Positions 18,157 through 26,961 of a stretch of DNA of 64,000 nt are shown here, piece by piece. The DNA lies in contig NZ_KZ319370.1 of the NCBI RefSeq assembly GCF_002744715.1, positions 310,001-374,000 on the forward strand, in the 5' to 3' direction. The notes beneath the pieces were generated by a model. The model was given only the letters and a program-made list of their open reading frames with translations. It had not been told where the DNA came from and did no database searches. The first letter of the stretch is position 1. Each line of letters starts with the position of its first letter. The DNA is from Marinobacter profundi (GTDB lineage Bacteria > Pseudomonadota > Gammaproteobacteria > Pseudomonadales > Oleiphilaceae). Both the position numbers and the translations under genes were made by a program.

Positions 18157-18947
18157 CCATTCCCGTGCTCAGGGAGCCGCTGGTTCGCCGCATTCTGATT
18201 ACCAACGACGATGGCATCAATGCGCCGGGCCTTGCCGTGCTGGAGGAGATTGCCCGCACCCTCGCCGAAGAAGTCTGGGTGGTGGCGCCGGAGCATGACC
18301 GCAGCGGCGCCGGCCAGAGTATCTCCATCCACAGTCCCTTGCGGGCCTACGAAGCGGGCGACAAACGTTACGCGCTGTCCGGCACGCCGGCAGACTGTGT
18401 GCTCTATGCCCTTGCCCAGTGGTTCGGTGAAACCCCGCCGGACCTGGTGTTGTCCGGGGTGAACTGTGGCGCCAATATCAGCGATTCGGTGCAGTACTCG
18501 GGAACGGTGGGTGCGGTGCTGAGTGCCAGCCACATGGGTATCCCGGCCATCGCCCTCAGCCAGGCCTTTCTCACCCGTGACGGCATCAACTGGTCACCGG
18601 TGAGCCGCTATGGCGAAGAAATGGTGCGCCGCCTCTACCAGCCCGGCGCGGTGCGGGCCTGGAACGTCAATTTCCCGGCCTGCGATGCTGCGGAGATCTC
18701 ACAGGCCCGATACTGCCGCCAGTCCACCGGCTCTATCCAGCGGGCCCGGCTGCTTGCCGGCCAGGATGCCCGCAGCCTGCCGTACTGGTGGTTGGGCTTC
18801 GAGCGCAGTTCGCGGCATATCGTCGAACCGGATACCGATGTAGCGGTATTGCGGGACAAGGCCATTGCGATCACACCCTTACGACACGAAGACCCCCTGC
18901 CCGGGGGTATTGAGAGCTTTGACCTGGCCGCAGGCCAGGCGGGCTGA
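18153..18947 (+). CDS. surE: SurE-family 5'/3'-nucleotidase
   Basis: 264 residues. The SurE metal site is intact: NDDG (18-21), a Ser in DRSGAG (49-54) and SGVNCGAN (101-108). SurE proteins are metal-dependent phosphatases that act on nucleoside monophosphates and short polyphosphate. The usual place of surE is beside pcm, nlpD and rpoS, but here it is translationally coupled to an acyl-CoA kinase and followed by a CoA ligase. This suggests a dedicated role, for example removing phosphate from a pathway intermediate or hydrolysing AMP made by the ligase. That role is inference. Confidence 0.9.
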   Translation: MTIPVLREPLVRRILITNDDGINAPGLAVLEEIARTLAEEVWVVAPEHDRSGAGQSISIHSPLRAYEAGDKRYALSGTPADCVLYALAQWFGETPPDLVLSGVNCGANISDSVQYSGTVGAVLSASHMGIPAIALSQAFLTRDGINWSPVSRYGEEMVRRLYQPGAVRAWNVNFPACDAAEISQARYCRQSTGSIQRARLLAGQDARSLPYWWLGFERSSRHIVEPDTDVAVLRDKAIAITPLRHEDPLPGGIESFDLAAGQAG

Positions 18948-18975
18948 CTAATAAGAACAGGGGAGTACAACAACG

Positions 18976-20640
18976 ATGTTCACACGCCATTACCAGGTCT
19001 GGCCCAAAGAACTGCCCAAGACCATGACTCTGCCGCACACCAGCCTGTTTACCAACCTGGCGGTGACGGCCATGCGCTACCCCGACCACAATGCCATCAT
19101 CTTCTACGATGCCCCCCTGAGCTACCGTCGCCTGCTGGCGGAGGTCGAGGCGCTGGCCGGCTACCTGCAGGCCCAGGGTGTCCAGAAGGGTGACCGGGTG
19201 CTGCTTTACATGCAGAACTCGCCCCAGTACGTCATCGGCTACTACGCCATCCTGCGGGCCGATGCGGTGGTGATCCCGGTCAACCCGATGAACCGCGCGG
19301 CCGAGCTTGAGCACTACGTTGCCGATACCCGTGCCCGGGTCTGCCTTGCCGGCCAGGAGCTGGCGGGCTTTATCAGCCCGCTGATTGGCGAGACCGACCT
19401 TGAGCAGGTGGTGGTTGCCTCCTACAGCACCTATATCGATCCGGACACCGACCTTGACCTGCCGGCGGAAGTAGCCGCGCCCGCCTGGTCGAAAGACATC
19501 GCCGGTGTGGTTTCCTGGGAGCAGGCCCTGGCGGCCGGCCATACGCCGGCGGCGCATACCGCAGAGCCCGGGGACCTCGCGGTGATTCCCTACAGCTCCG
19601 GCACTACCGGTGCGCCCAAGGGCTGCATGCACACCCATCGCAGTGTGATGGCAACGGCGGTGCACCGGGTGTTCTGGAACCTGAGTACGGTGAACAGCGT
19701 ACAGCTGGCCACCCTGCCGTTCTTTCACGTCACCGGGATGACCGGCTCGATGAACGGCCCCATCTTCTGTGGCTCCACGTCGGTCATCATGACCCGCTGG
19801 GACCGCACCACCGCCGCCCGCCTGATCGAGCGTTACCGGGTCACCGGCTGGACCAACATTGTCACCATGGCAGTGGATTTCCTGTCCAACCCGGATCTTG
19901 GCAAGTACGACCTCAGCAGCCTGAACATGATTGGCGGCGGCGGTGCGGCGATGCCGGAAGCCGTGGCGGCCAAGCTCAAGCAGCTGACCGGTCTCGACTA
20001 CATCGAGGGCTACGGCCTGTCCGAGACCATGGCGGCGACCCACATCAACCCGGTGGCCAGGCCCAAGCCGCAGTGCCTGGGCATCCCGGTGTTTGACGTC
20101 GACAGCCGGATCATCGATGTGGACACCCTGGAGGAGAAGGGACCGGGGGAAGTGGGGGAAATCGTGTCCAACGGCCCCCAGGTCACGATCGGATACTGGA
20201 ACCGTCCTGCGGAAACCGATGCTGCATTCGTCGAAATCGACGGCAAGCGCTTTTTCCGCACCGGTGACCTGGCGTACTACGATGAACAGGGTTATTTCTT
20301 CATGGTGGACCGGGTCAAGCGCATGATCAACGCCTCCGGCTTCAAGGTCTGGCCCTCCGAGGTGGAAGGCCTGATGTATCGCCACCCGGCCATCCACGAG
20401 GTATGCATCATCTCGGCTCCGGACCCCAAGCGGGGCGAGACGGTCAAGGCCTGTATCGTGCTGACTCCGGAAGCCGATGGCCAGACCACCGAGCAGGACA
20501 TTATTGCCTGGTGCAAGGAACAGATGGCCGCCTACAAGGTGCCTACCATTGTCCAGTTCGTCGATGAGTTGCCCAAGTCCCCCACCGGCAAACTGATGTG
20601 GCGTGCGCTGCAGGAAGAGGAGTGGAAAAACCGGGGTTAA
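18976..20640 (+). CDS. Long/medium-chain acyl-CoA ligase
   Basis: 554 residues of the ANL superfamily. Motifs: YSSGTTGAPKGCMHTH, GYGLSETMA, RTGDLAYYDEQGYFFMVDR and the catalytic Lys in SPTGKLMWRAL. It activates a carboxylic acid to its CoA ester with ATP, yielding AMP and pyrophosphate. The sequence is of the FadD3/LvaE-like group often found in catabolic operons. GGGGAG lies 10 bases upstream of the ATG. It follows surE by 28 bases. A 7-bp inverted repeat around the stop codon (AACCGGG 20629-20635, CCCGGTT 20642-20648) may be a weak terminator. Confidence 0.92.
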   Translation: MFTRHYQVWPKELPKTMTLPHTSLFTNLAVTAMRYPDHNAIIFYDAPLSYRRLLAEVEALAGYLQAQGVQKGDRVLLYMQNSPQYVIGYYAILRADAVVIPVNPMNRAAELEHYVADTRARVCLAGQELAGFISPLIGETDLEQVVVASYSTYIDPDTDLDLPAEVAAPAWSKDIAGVVSWEQALAAGHTPAAHTAEPGDLAVIPYSSGTTGAPKGCMHTHRSVMATAVHRVFWNLSTVNSVQLATLPFFHVTGMTGSMNGPIFCGSTSVIMTRWDRTTAARLIERYRVTGWTNIVTMAVDFLSNPDLGKYDLSSLNMIGGGGAAMPEAVAAKLKQLTGLDYIEGYGLSETMAATHINPVARPKPQCLGIPVFDVDSRIIDVDTLEEKGPGEVGEIVSNGPQVTIGYWNRPAETDAAFVEIDGKRFFRTGDLAYYDEQGYFFMVDRVKRMINASGFKVWPSEVEGLMYRHPAIHEVCIISAPDPKRGETVKACIVLTPEADGQTTEQDIIAWCKEQMAAYKVPTIVQFVDELPKSPTGKLMWRALQEEEWKNRG

Positions 20641-20663
20641 GCCCGGTTAAAATGTCTCCATGG

Positions 20664-20676
20664 TTCGCACTGCGAA
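20664..20676. promoter_or_regulatory. 13-bp perfect palindrome upstream of the ABC transporter operon
   Basis: TTCGCA-C-TGCGAA is a perfect dyad 129 bases before the livH start, in a 164-base spacer. It is related to but distinct from the TTCCGC-type palindromes elsewhere in the window. It is a candidate operator for control of the transporter genes; the binding protein is unknown. Confidence 0.4.
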
Positions 20677-20804
20677 ACTGAATTTTAATGTTTGACATGT
20701 GAGACGTTTGGTGTAATTGTTTCAAGACATCCGCGGGCCCACCCGGGCCCTGCGGATCACAGCCTCGAAAACTTCCGATAACAACAAACAGGGGAGGGGC
20801 ACGC

Positions 20805-21668
20805 TTGAACCTTTTCTTTCAGCAAATCATCAACGGGTTAACCCTTGGGAGCATCTACGGTCTCGTAGCCCTTGGCCTGACCCTGGTCTACGGCATACTG
20901 CACATTCCGAACTTCGCCCACGGCGCGTTGTATATGGTCGGTGCCTTCATGTCCTACTTCTTCATGGTTGACCTGGGCGTGCATTACTGGCTTGCCATGG
21001 CCGGTTCCGCCGCGGTGGTGGCCATCCTCGGCGTCCTCTGCGAGCGCCTGGTCTTCCATCCGCTGCGCCATTCCCCGCCGATCCACGACAAGATCGCCGC
21101 CATCGGTATCCTGCTGTTCCTGGAAGCGCTGGTGCAGATGTTCTGGGGGTCGGATTTCCGTCGTATGAGCTCGCCGTTTACCGGCATCATGAACTTTGAC
21201 GGCCTGATCATCCCCGAGCAGCGGCTGCTGATCATTGCCGGCGCCTTTACCCTGGTGTTTGCGCTGCAGATGTTCCTGCGCAAGACCATGACCGGAGCCA
21301 CCATCATTGCGATGGCCCAGAGCCGGGAAGGGGCCTTCCTGGTGGGTATCGATGCCAACCGGGTGGCGATGATGACCTTTGCCATCTCCGGTGCCCTGGC
21401 CGCCATTGCGGCCACGCTCTATGCACCCATCAACCTGGTCTATCCCGCCATGGGGCACCTGGTGATCATGAAAGCCTTCGTGATCATCATCCTCGGCGGC
21501 ATGGGCAGCATTCCGGGGGCCATCGCCGGTGGCATGATCATCGGCTTTGCCGAAGCCTTCGGCGGCTTCTACATCTCCACGGCCTATAAAGACATCATTG
21601 CCTTCGGCCTGCTGGTACTGATCCTGTCCGTCCGCCCGCAGGGCCTGTTTGCAAAGGGGGCACACTGA
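20805..21668 (+). CDS. livH: Branched-chain-type ABC transporter permease LivH
   Basis: 287 residues, about eight membrane helices. The start is TTG (20805) with a strong GGGGAGGGG ribosome site. The N-terminal QIINGLTLGSIYGLVALGLT and the EAA-like loop before ILGGMGSIPGAIAGG are diagnostic of LivH in the HAAT family. It forms the inner-membrane channel with LivM. HAAT systems also carry carboxylic acids, and the placement after a CoA ligase suggests a substrate acid rather than leucine (inference). Confidence 0.93.
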   Translation: MNLFFQQIINGLTLGSIYGLVALGLTLVYGILHIPNFAHGALYMVGAFMSYFFMVDLGVHYWLAMAGSAAVVAILGVLCERLVFHPLRHSPPIHDKIAAIGILLFLEALVQMFWGSDFRRMSSPFTGIMNFDGLIIPEQRLLIIAGAFTLVFALQMFLRKTMTGATIIAMAQSREGAFLVGIDANRVAMMTFAISGALAAIAATLYAPINLVYPAMGHLVIMKAFVIIILGGMGSIPGAIAGGMIIGFAEAFGGFYISTAYKDIIAFGLLVLILSVRPQGLFAKGAH

Positions 21669-21670
21669 CC

Positions 21671-22699
21671 ATGCTGTTCAAGATCGGATCCCTGTTGATG
21701 ACGCCGGCCGCCCGATATGGCTTGCTGGCACTGGCCATCCTGTTCCCGTTCCTGGCCAGTAACGAGTACCAGGTCTACGTAATGGCGTCGGCGTTTGTCT
21801 GGGCCATTGCGGTGTATGGCCTGAACATCATTACCGGCTTTTGCGGCCAGCTGAACCTCGCCCACGGTGGCTTCTTCGCCATTGGCGCCTACACCCTGGG
21901 CCTGCTCACCGCCGACCACGGTTGGAGCTTCTGGCCGGCGTTCCTGGCGGCCCTGCTGATGACTGCAGCCCTCGGCTTTCTGGTGGGGGTGGTGTCGCTG
22001 CGCCTGAAGGAGCACTACTTTGCCATCTTCACCCTGTGCGTCGGCTTTATCATCTACCTGCTGATCGACAAATGGGAGGAGCTTACCCACGGCCCGATTG
22101 GTGTCCGCGATATCGCGGCGCCCTACGGCTTCGGCCTGGTGGACTTCACCGAAACCACTCCCTTCTATTACCTGGTGCTGGCGTTCCTGGTGCTCGCCAT
22201 CTGGTTCATGGGCCGGTTGTCCCGGTCATTGCTGGGGCGGACCTTCATCGCCATCCGCAACGGTGACGAGCTGGCGGAATCCCTTGGCATCAACCTGATG
22301 CGCAACAAGGTCCTGGCCTTCGTGCTGTCCACCACCTATGCCGGCCTGGCCGGGGCGCTGTATGCCGGGATGGTGCGCTTCATCGGCCCGGAAGAAGCCA
22401 ACATCACCCACACCTTCGACATGATCACCTACCTGCTGGTGGGGGGCATCGGCACCATTACCGGTCCGCTGCTGGGCACTGTCGGCATTGTCTGGATTAC
22501 CCAGTCGCTGCAGTTTCTCGAGGAGTACCGGATGATCATCTTCGGCCCGTTGCTGGTGGTACTGGTCATTTTCTTCCCCCGCGGTATCACCGGCCAGTTC
22601 CTGAGCTGGATGCATCACAAGGCCCAGGCCATGCAGCCGCGGCACAAGGCCCGGGCGAGCAAGGTAACCGCGCCACAGGAGGCCCGCAACAATGCTTAA
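21671..22699 (+). CDS. livM: Branched-chain-type ABC transporter permease LivM
   Basis: 342 residues, about ten helices. GFCGQLNLAHGGFFAIGAY and VGGIGTITGPLLG are LivM signatures. It pairs with LivH in the membrane. The start is two bases after the livH stop and the end overlaps livG by eight bases, so translation is coupled. The C-terminal tail is basic (HHKAQAMQPRHKARASK) and cytosolic. Confidence 0.93.
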   Translation: MLFKIGSLLMTPAARYGLLALAILFPFLASNEYQVYVMASAFVWAIAVYGLNIITGFCGQLNLAHGGFFAIGAYTLGLLTADHGWSFWPAFLAALLMTAALGFLVGVVSLRLKEHYFAIFTLCVGFIIYLLIDKWEELTHGPIGVRDIAAPYGFGLVDFTETTPFYYLVLAFLVLAIWFMGRLSRSLLGRTFIAIRNGDELAESLGINLMRNKVLAFVLSTTYAGLAGALYAGMVRFIGPEEANITHTFDMITYLLVGGIGTITGPLLGTVGIVWITQSLQFLEEYRMIIFGPLLVVLVIFFPRGITGQFLSWMHHKAQAMQPRHKARASKVTAPQEARNNA

Positions 22700-23459
22700 G
22701 GTAGAGCACCTCACCAAGATGTTCGGTGGCCTGGCGGCGGTCAACGATGTGTCCGTAGTCTTCGAAGCGGGCAAGATCAACGCCATCATCGGTCCGAACG
22801 GTGCCGGCAAGAGCACCTTCTTCAACCTGATCTCCGGCATGCACCAGCCCACCTCCGGGCGGATCCTGCTGGACGGCGTGGACGTCACCCGGCTGCGCTG
22901 TGACAAGGTGGCGCAGCTGGGGGTTGGACGAACCTTCCAGACCACCAACCTGTTCGAGCAGGCCACCGTGCTGGATAACCTGATTGTCGGCCACCGGCTG
23001 CGGACCAAGTCCGGCCTGTGGGATGTGCTGGTCAACTCGAAACGACTGCAGGCCGAGGAGAAGGCCTCCCGCGACAAGGCCCGTGAGGCGCTGGATTTTG
23101 TCGGCTTGTCCCACGTTGAAAACCAGTACATCGCCGACATCACCCAGGAACAACGCAAGCGGGTGGCGTTTGCCCTCGCCCTCGCCACCGATCCGAAAAT
23201 CGTGCTGCTGGACGAGCCCGCTGCCGGCGTTAACCCGGAAGAAACCGAAGGCTTTGCCGCGCTGATGAAAAAGATGGTGGCCAACGGCCTCACCGTCTGC
23301 CTCATCGAGCACAAGATGGACATGATCATGAGCCTGGCGGACAAGATCATGGTGCTGGATCACGGCGAGAAGATCGCTGAGGGCACGCCGGAACAGGTCC
23401 GCAGCAATCCGCTGGTCATCGAAGCCTATCTGGGGAGTGACGAAGATGTTGCAGCTTAA
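22692..23459 (+). CDS. livG: Branched-chain-type ABC transporter ATP-binding protein LivG
   Basis: 255 residues. Walker A GPNGAGKST and Walker B IVLLDEPAAGVNPEE are intact. The ABC signature, normally LSxGQ, is degenerate here (ITQEQRKR), which is unusual for LivG. It hydrolyses ATP with LivF to drive uptake. It overlaps livM by 8 bases and livF by 14 bases. Confidence 0.92.
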   Translation: MLKVEHLTKMFGGLAAVNDVSVVFEAGKINAIIGPNGAGKSTFFNLISGMHQPTSGRILLDGVDVTRLRCDKVAQLGVGRTFQTTNLFEQATVLDNLIVGHRLRTKSGLWDVLVNSKRLQAEEKASRDKAREALDFVGLSHVENQYIADITQEQRKRVAFALALATDPKIVLLDEPAAGVNPEETEGFAALMKKMVANGLTVCLIEHKMDMIMSLADKIMVLDHGEKIAEGTPEQVRSNPLVIEAYLGSDEDVAA

Positions 23460-24153
23460 CAATGTCGATATCTGCTACGGCAGCTTCAAGGCACTCAACG
23501 ACATCTCCATGGTGGTGGATACCGGCGAGCTGGTGGTGCTGCTGGGCGCCAATGGTGCCGGCAAATCCAGCCTGTTTAACGCCATCAGCGGGTTGCACCG
23601 GCCCAGTGCCGGGGTCATCGAGTTCGAGGGCCGGCGGCTGAACGGCGTGAAAGCCAGCACCATTGTGTCCTCCGGCGTGGTGCAGTGCGCCGAGGGCCGC
23701 AAGCTGTTCCCCCAGATGACGGTGTTGCAGAACCTGATGATGGGCGCCTTCGTCCACCGCAGGGACCGGGCCGGCAACCGCAAGCGCCTGAACGAGGTGC
23801 TGGAACTGTTCCCGATTCTTGACGACAAGGCTGGCGAGCCGGCGGGGTCACTGTCCGGGGGGCAGCAGCAGATGGTTGCCATCGGTCGCGCCATGATGAG
23901 CCGTCCGCGGCTGCTGATGCTGGACGAACCCTCCCTTGGCCTGGCCCCGCTGGTGGTCAGGCAGATGTTCGAAACCATCAAGCAGATCAACAGCCTGGGC
24001 ACCACGGTACTGCTGGCTGAACAGAATGCCTTTGCCGCCCTGAAGATTGCCCACCGGGCCTATGTGATGGAGAACGGTCGCCTGGTGATGGAAGGCGACC
24101 AGGCAACCATGCTGGGTAACGAACAGGTCCGCAAAGCCTACATCGGGGCCTGA
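23446..24153 (+). CDS. livF: Branched-chain-type ABC transporter ATP-binding protein LivF
   Basis: 235 residues from ATG 23446, chosen because GGGGAG lies 8 bases upstream; a GTG three codons earlier sits on that site and is unlikely. Walker A GANGAGKSS, a canonical signature LSGGQQQMVAIGRA and Walker B LLMLDEPSLGLAP are all present. The start lies inside the end of livG, as is usual for this operon type. It is the second ATPase of the transporter. Confidence 0.93.
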   Translation: MLQLNNVDICYGSFKALNDISMVVDTGELVVLLGANGAGKSSLFNAISGLHRPSAGVIEFEGRRLNGVKASTIVSSGVVQCAEGRKLFPQMTVLQNLMMGAFVHRRDRAGNRKRLNEVLELFPILDDKAGEPAGSLSGGQQQMVAIGRAMMSRPRLLMLDEPSLGLAPLVVRQMFETIKQINSLGTTVLLAEQNAFAALKIAHRAYVMENGRLVMEGDQATMLGNEQVRKAYIGA

Positions 24154-24212
24154 GGGCTCCGCGGATTACCCTTGACTCAACACACGACAAGCGCAACAAC
24201 CAGGAGAAAACA

Positions 24213-25361
24213 ATGAAAATAGCCAAGAAACTGGGTCTTGCTGTTGCGGCGGCGACGCTCGGCATCAGCCTGAATGCCGGCGCCCTTGCCGGGGAAGTGA
24301 AGATCGGCTTCACCGGACCGCTCAGCGGCGGTGCTGCACTGTACGGTGAGAATACCCTGTCCGGCCTGCGGATGGCGGCAGAAGAGATCAATGCCGGCGG
24401 CGGCTTTGACCTCAACGGCGAGCCAACCACCATCGAACTGGTATCACTGGACGACCGTTATTCACCGGCCCAGGCCGCCACCAACGCCAAACGTCTGAAG
24501 CAGGAATCCAACGTGCCGGCGGTTTTTGTACCCCACTCCGGCGGTATCTTTGCGCTCCAGGATTTCAACGAGAAAGACAACTTCCTGGTGATGGCCTACT
24601 CCAGCGTGCCGAGCATCACCGAGAAGGGCAACGGGCTGACCCTGCGGATCCCGCCGACCTTTGACGGCTATGTGCGGGCGTTCACCGCCTATGCCCAGGA
24701 AAACTTCGGCACTACCCTCGGCATGGGTGGCGCCACCCACGAGTATGCCAAGATCTGGGCCACCATGGTGGAGCAGGAGTGGACGGGCAAGGGTGGCAAA
24801 GTGGTTGCCAATAACCCGATGGACTACAACAAGTCGGCCGACTTCTTCACCGGGGTCAGCCGTATCATTGCCGGCAATCCGGACGTCATGTTTGTCGGCG
24901 GTGCCTCCGAGCCGACCGGCCTGGTCATCCAGCAGGCCCGCCAGATGGGCTTCCAGGGTGCGTTCATGATCATGGATCAGGCCAAGATCGATGAGGTGGC
25001 GGAAGTTGCCGGTGGCCTGGAGATGATGGAAGGCTCGATCGGCGTGGTGCCGCTGAGTGTCTACGAGACCGAGACCGCCAAGAGCTTCATCCAGCGTTAC
25101 AAGGCCCGCTACGGCAAGACCCCGGGCTCCGAGGCGGCCTACAACTACCTGGCGCTGCATGCCCTGGTGGAAGCGATGGATGCCACCGAATCGACTGACC
25201 CGAAGGTGATCCGCGGGGCCGTCGCCGACGCGCTGAAGACCATGGACGCCAGCAAGAACCCGTACCAGGTGACCGCCGTCACCGCCGACGGGGGCTTTGT
25301 AACCCAGACCACCCTGGCGGTGGTGAAGGATGGCAAGATCGTTCGCGAAGCCATCAAGTAA
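24213..25361 (+). CDS. ABC transporter periplasmic substrate-binding protein, LivJ/K-like
   Basis: 382 residues. A signal peptide (1-26, cleavage after ALA) precedes a type I periplasmic binding fold beginning EVKIGFTGPLSGGAALYGE. It captures the substrate for LivHMGF. The pocket cannot be assigned to amino acids with confidence. The 59-base gap after livF shows no strong hairpin, and CAGGAG lies 7 bases before the ATG. It is the last transporter gene; an SDR follows after 84 bases. Confidence 0.92.
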   Translation: MKIAKKLGLAVAAATLGISLNAGALAGEVKIGFTGPLSGGAALYGENTLSGLRMAAEEINAGGGFDLNGEPTTIELVSLDDRYSPAQAATNAKRLKQESNVPAVFVPHSGGIFALQDFNEKDNFLVMAYSSVPSITEKGNGLTLRIPPTFDGYVRAFTAYAQENFGTTLGMGGATHEYAKIWATMVEQEWTGKGGKVVANNPMDYNKSADFFTGVSRIIAGNPDVMFVGGASEPTGLVIQQARQMGFQGAFMIMDQAKIDEVAEVAGGLEMMEGSIGVVPLSVYETETAKSFIQRYKARYGKTPGSEAAYNYLALHALVEAMDATESTDPKVIRGAVADALKTMDASKNPYQVTAVTADGGFVTQTTLAVVKDGKIVREAIK

Positions 25362-25445
25362 CTGTCAATCAACCAACAATCCGGGCGCCAGCTACGGGGC
25401 AGGCTATCAGCGATGGTCTGCCCCTTCTGGTCACAGGGGGATAGC

Positions 25446-26228
25446 ATGAAACTGAAAGATTCCGTCGCCATCATCACCGGTTCATCTTCGGGTATTGGCG
25501 CTGCCATTGCCCGCTTGTTTGCCGAGCACGGTTGCCACGTGGTGATCAATTACAGCAGTAACGAAGCCGGCGCCCGGGCGGTGGCAGCCGATTGTGAGCA
25601 GTTCGGCGTCGGTGCTCTGGTGTGCCAGGCCAATGTGGCGGAGGATGCCGACTGCCGTGCGCTGGTCGAGGCCGCGCTGGCGAAGTTTGGCCGGGTGGAT
25701 ATCCTGGTCAACAACGCCGGCACCACCAAGTTCTGCGACCATCGCAACCTGGAAGGGCTGGACATGCAGGACTTCCTCGACCTCTATGCCATCAACACGG
25801 TAGGCCCCTTCCAGATGACCCGTGCCGCTGAAAAGGCCCTGCGTGCCAACGGCTCCGGTCACATCATCAATATGGCGTCGATTGCCGGTCTGGCCGGAAT
25901 CGGCAGCTCCATCGCCTATGCCGCGTCAAAGGGGGCACTGATCACCATGACCCGGTCACTGGCCCGGGTCATGGGGCCGGAAGTGCGGGTCAATGCGGTG
26001 TGTCCGGGCTTTGTCCAGGGCGAGTGGCTCAAGCAGGGGCTGGGTGAGGCCAATTACCAGACGCGGCTGGAAAAGACCAAGGCCGCAGCGCCCCTGCACG
26101 ATGCGGCGTCCCCGGAAACGGTGGCTGACGTCTGCCTTGGCCTGATCATCGGTGGCGATCTGACCACCGGTGAGACCCTGCTGATTGATGGCGGCGCCCA
26201 TCTGGGGATGGCACCGGTCCGGCGCTAG
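25446..26228 (+). CDS. Short-chain dehydrogenase/reductase (FabG-like)
   Basis: 260 residues from ATG 25446, preceded by AGGGGG five bases upstream; an in-frame upstream extension has no ribosome site. Motifs: TGSSSGIGAAIA, NNAGTTKF, and the YAASK active-site pair; the usual ALSRALA segment appears as TMTRSLARVMG. It is probably a 3-hydroxyacyl- or alcohol-oxidising SDR serving the acid taken up by the adjacent transporter. It could be cotranscribed with the binding protein. Confidence 0.88.
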   Translation: MKLKDSVAIITGSSSGIGAAIARLFAEHGCHVVINYSSNEAGARAVAADCEQFGVGALVCQANVAEDADCRALVEAALAKFGRVDILVNNAGTTKFCDHRNLEGLDMQDFLDLYAINTVGPFQMTRAAEKALRANGSGHIINMASIAGLAGIGSSIAYAASKGALITMTRSLARVMGPEVRVNAVCPGFVQGEWLKQGLGEANYQTRLEKTKAAAPLHDAASPETVADVCLGLIIGGDLTTGETLLIDGGAHLGMAPVRR

Positions 26229-26316
26229 GCTACAATGGCCGGCAGTACCCATGCCGGTCGCCTGATTTGTTGACGTTGGCCGGGCCGGGTTTCCACGTGC
26301 TTTCAGGGTCATCGTT

Positions 26317-26934
26317 TTGAGTCGTCCACAGCCTCCGTTCAGCGCCACCATCCACGTCGTGGATGATGATTTCGGCATCCGGGAATCGCTGCGGCGGGTT
26401 CTGGGGCGGGCCGGTTACGCCGTCTCTACCTATCCCGGCGGCCGGGAGTTCCTGGCCGCCTACGATGGTTCACCGGGGTGCCTGATTGTCGACCTTGCCA
26501 TGCCGCACATGCGGGGTGAGGCCTTGCTGGAAGAAATCGCCCGGCGCCAGCTCAACCTGGTCATTCTGGTACTGACCGCCCATGCGACCATCCGGTCTGC
26601 GGTCAGGGTCACCCAGTCCGGCGCCCTCGACGTGCTGGAAAAACCCATCGACAATCCCCGGCTGCTGGCCAAGGTCGCCGAAGTCCTCGAGGGCGCGCAG
26701 CCATTCTTTGCCCGCAACGCACTGGTCCGGGACTTCAAGGCCCGGTTCAGCGCGCTCACCTCGCGGGAAAAAGAGGTCATGGAGCTGATGCTGGCCGGGC
26801 TGACCAGCCAGGAAATTGCCGATACCCTGGGCAACAGCCGCAAGACCGTTGATATCCACCGTGCCCGCGTGATGCAGAAAATGGGTGCGGCCACCCTGGC
26901 CGAACTGGTCAGGGAATGGTCGCTGCTTGGCTGA
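26317..26934 (+). CDS. Orphan LuxR-type (FixJ-like) response regulator
   Basis: 205 residues. The receiver domain (10-125) has DDD at 15-17, Asp59 in CLIVDLAMP and the Lys in LEKP. A LuxR-type helix-turn-helix follows (140-200): LTSREKEVMELMLAGLTSQEIAD. This is the FixJ/NarL architecture. The start appears to be TTG (26317) with AGGGT upstream, since no ATG fits. No histidine kinase is encoded nearby, so its partner is elsewhere. Its position at the end of the acid-uptake block suggests control of that block. Confidence 0.85.
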   Translation: MSRPQPPFSATIHVVDDDFGIRESLRRVLGRAGYAVSTYPGGREFLAAYDGSPGCLIVDLAMPHMRGEALLEEIARRQLNLVILVLTAHATIRSAVRVTQSGALDVLEKPIDNPRLLAKVAEVLEGAQPFFARNALVRDFKARFSALTSREKEVMELMLAGLTSQEIADTLGNSRKTVDIHRARVMQKMGAATLAELVREWSLLG

Positions 26935-26961
26935 CCCGCAGTCTTGCCGGGGCGCCGGCGT

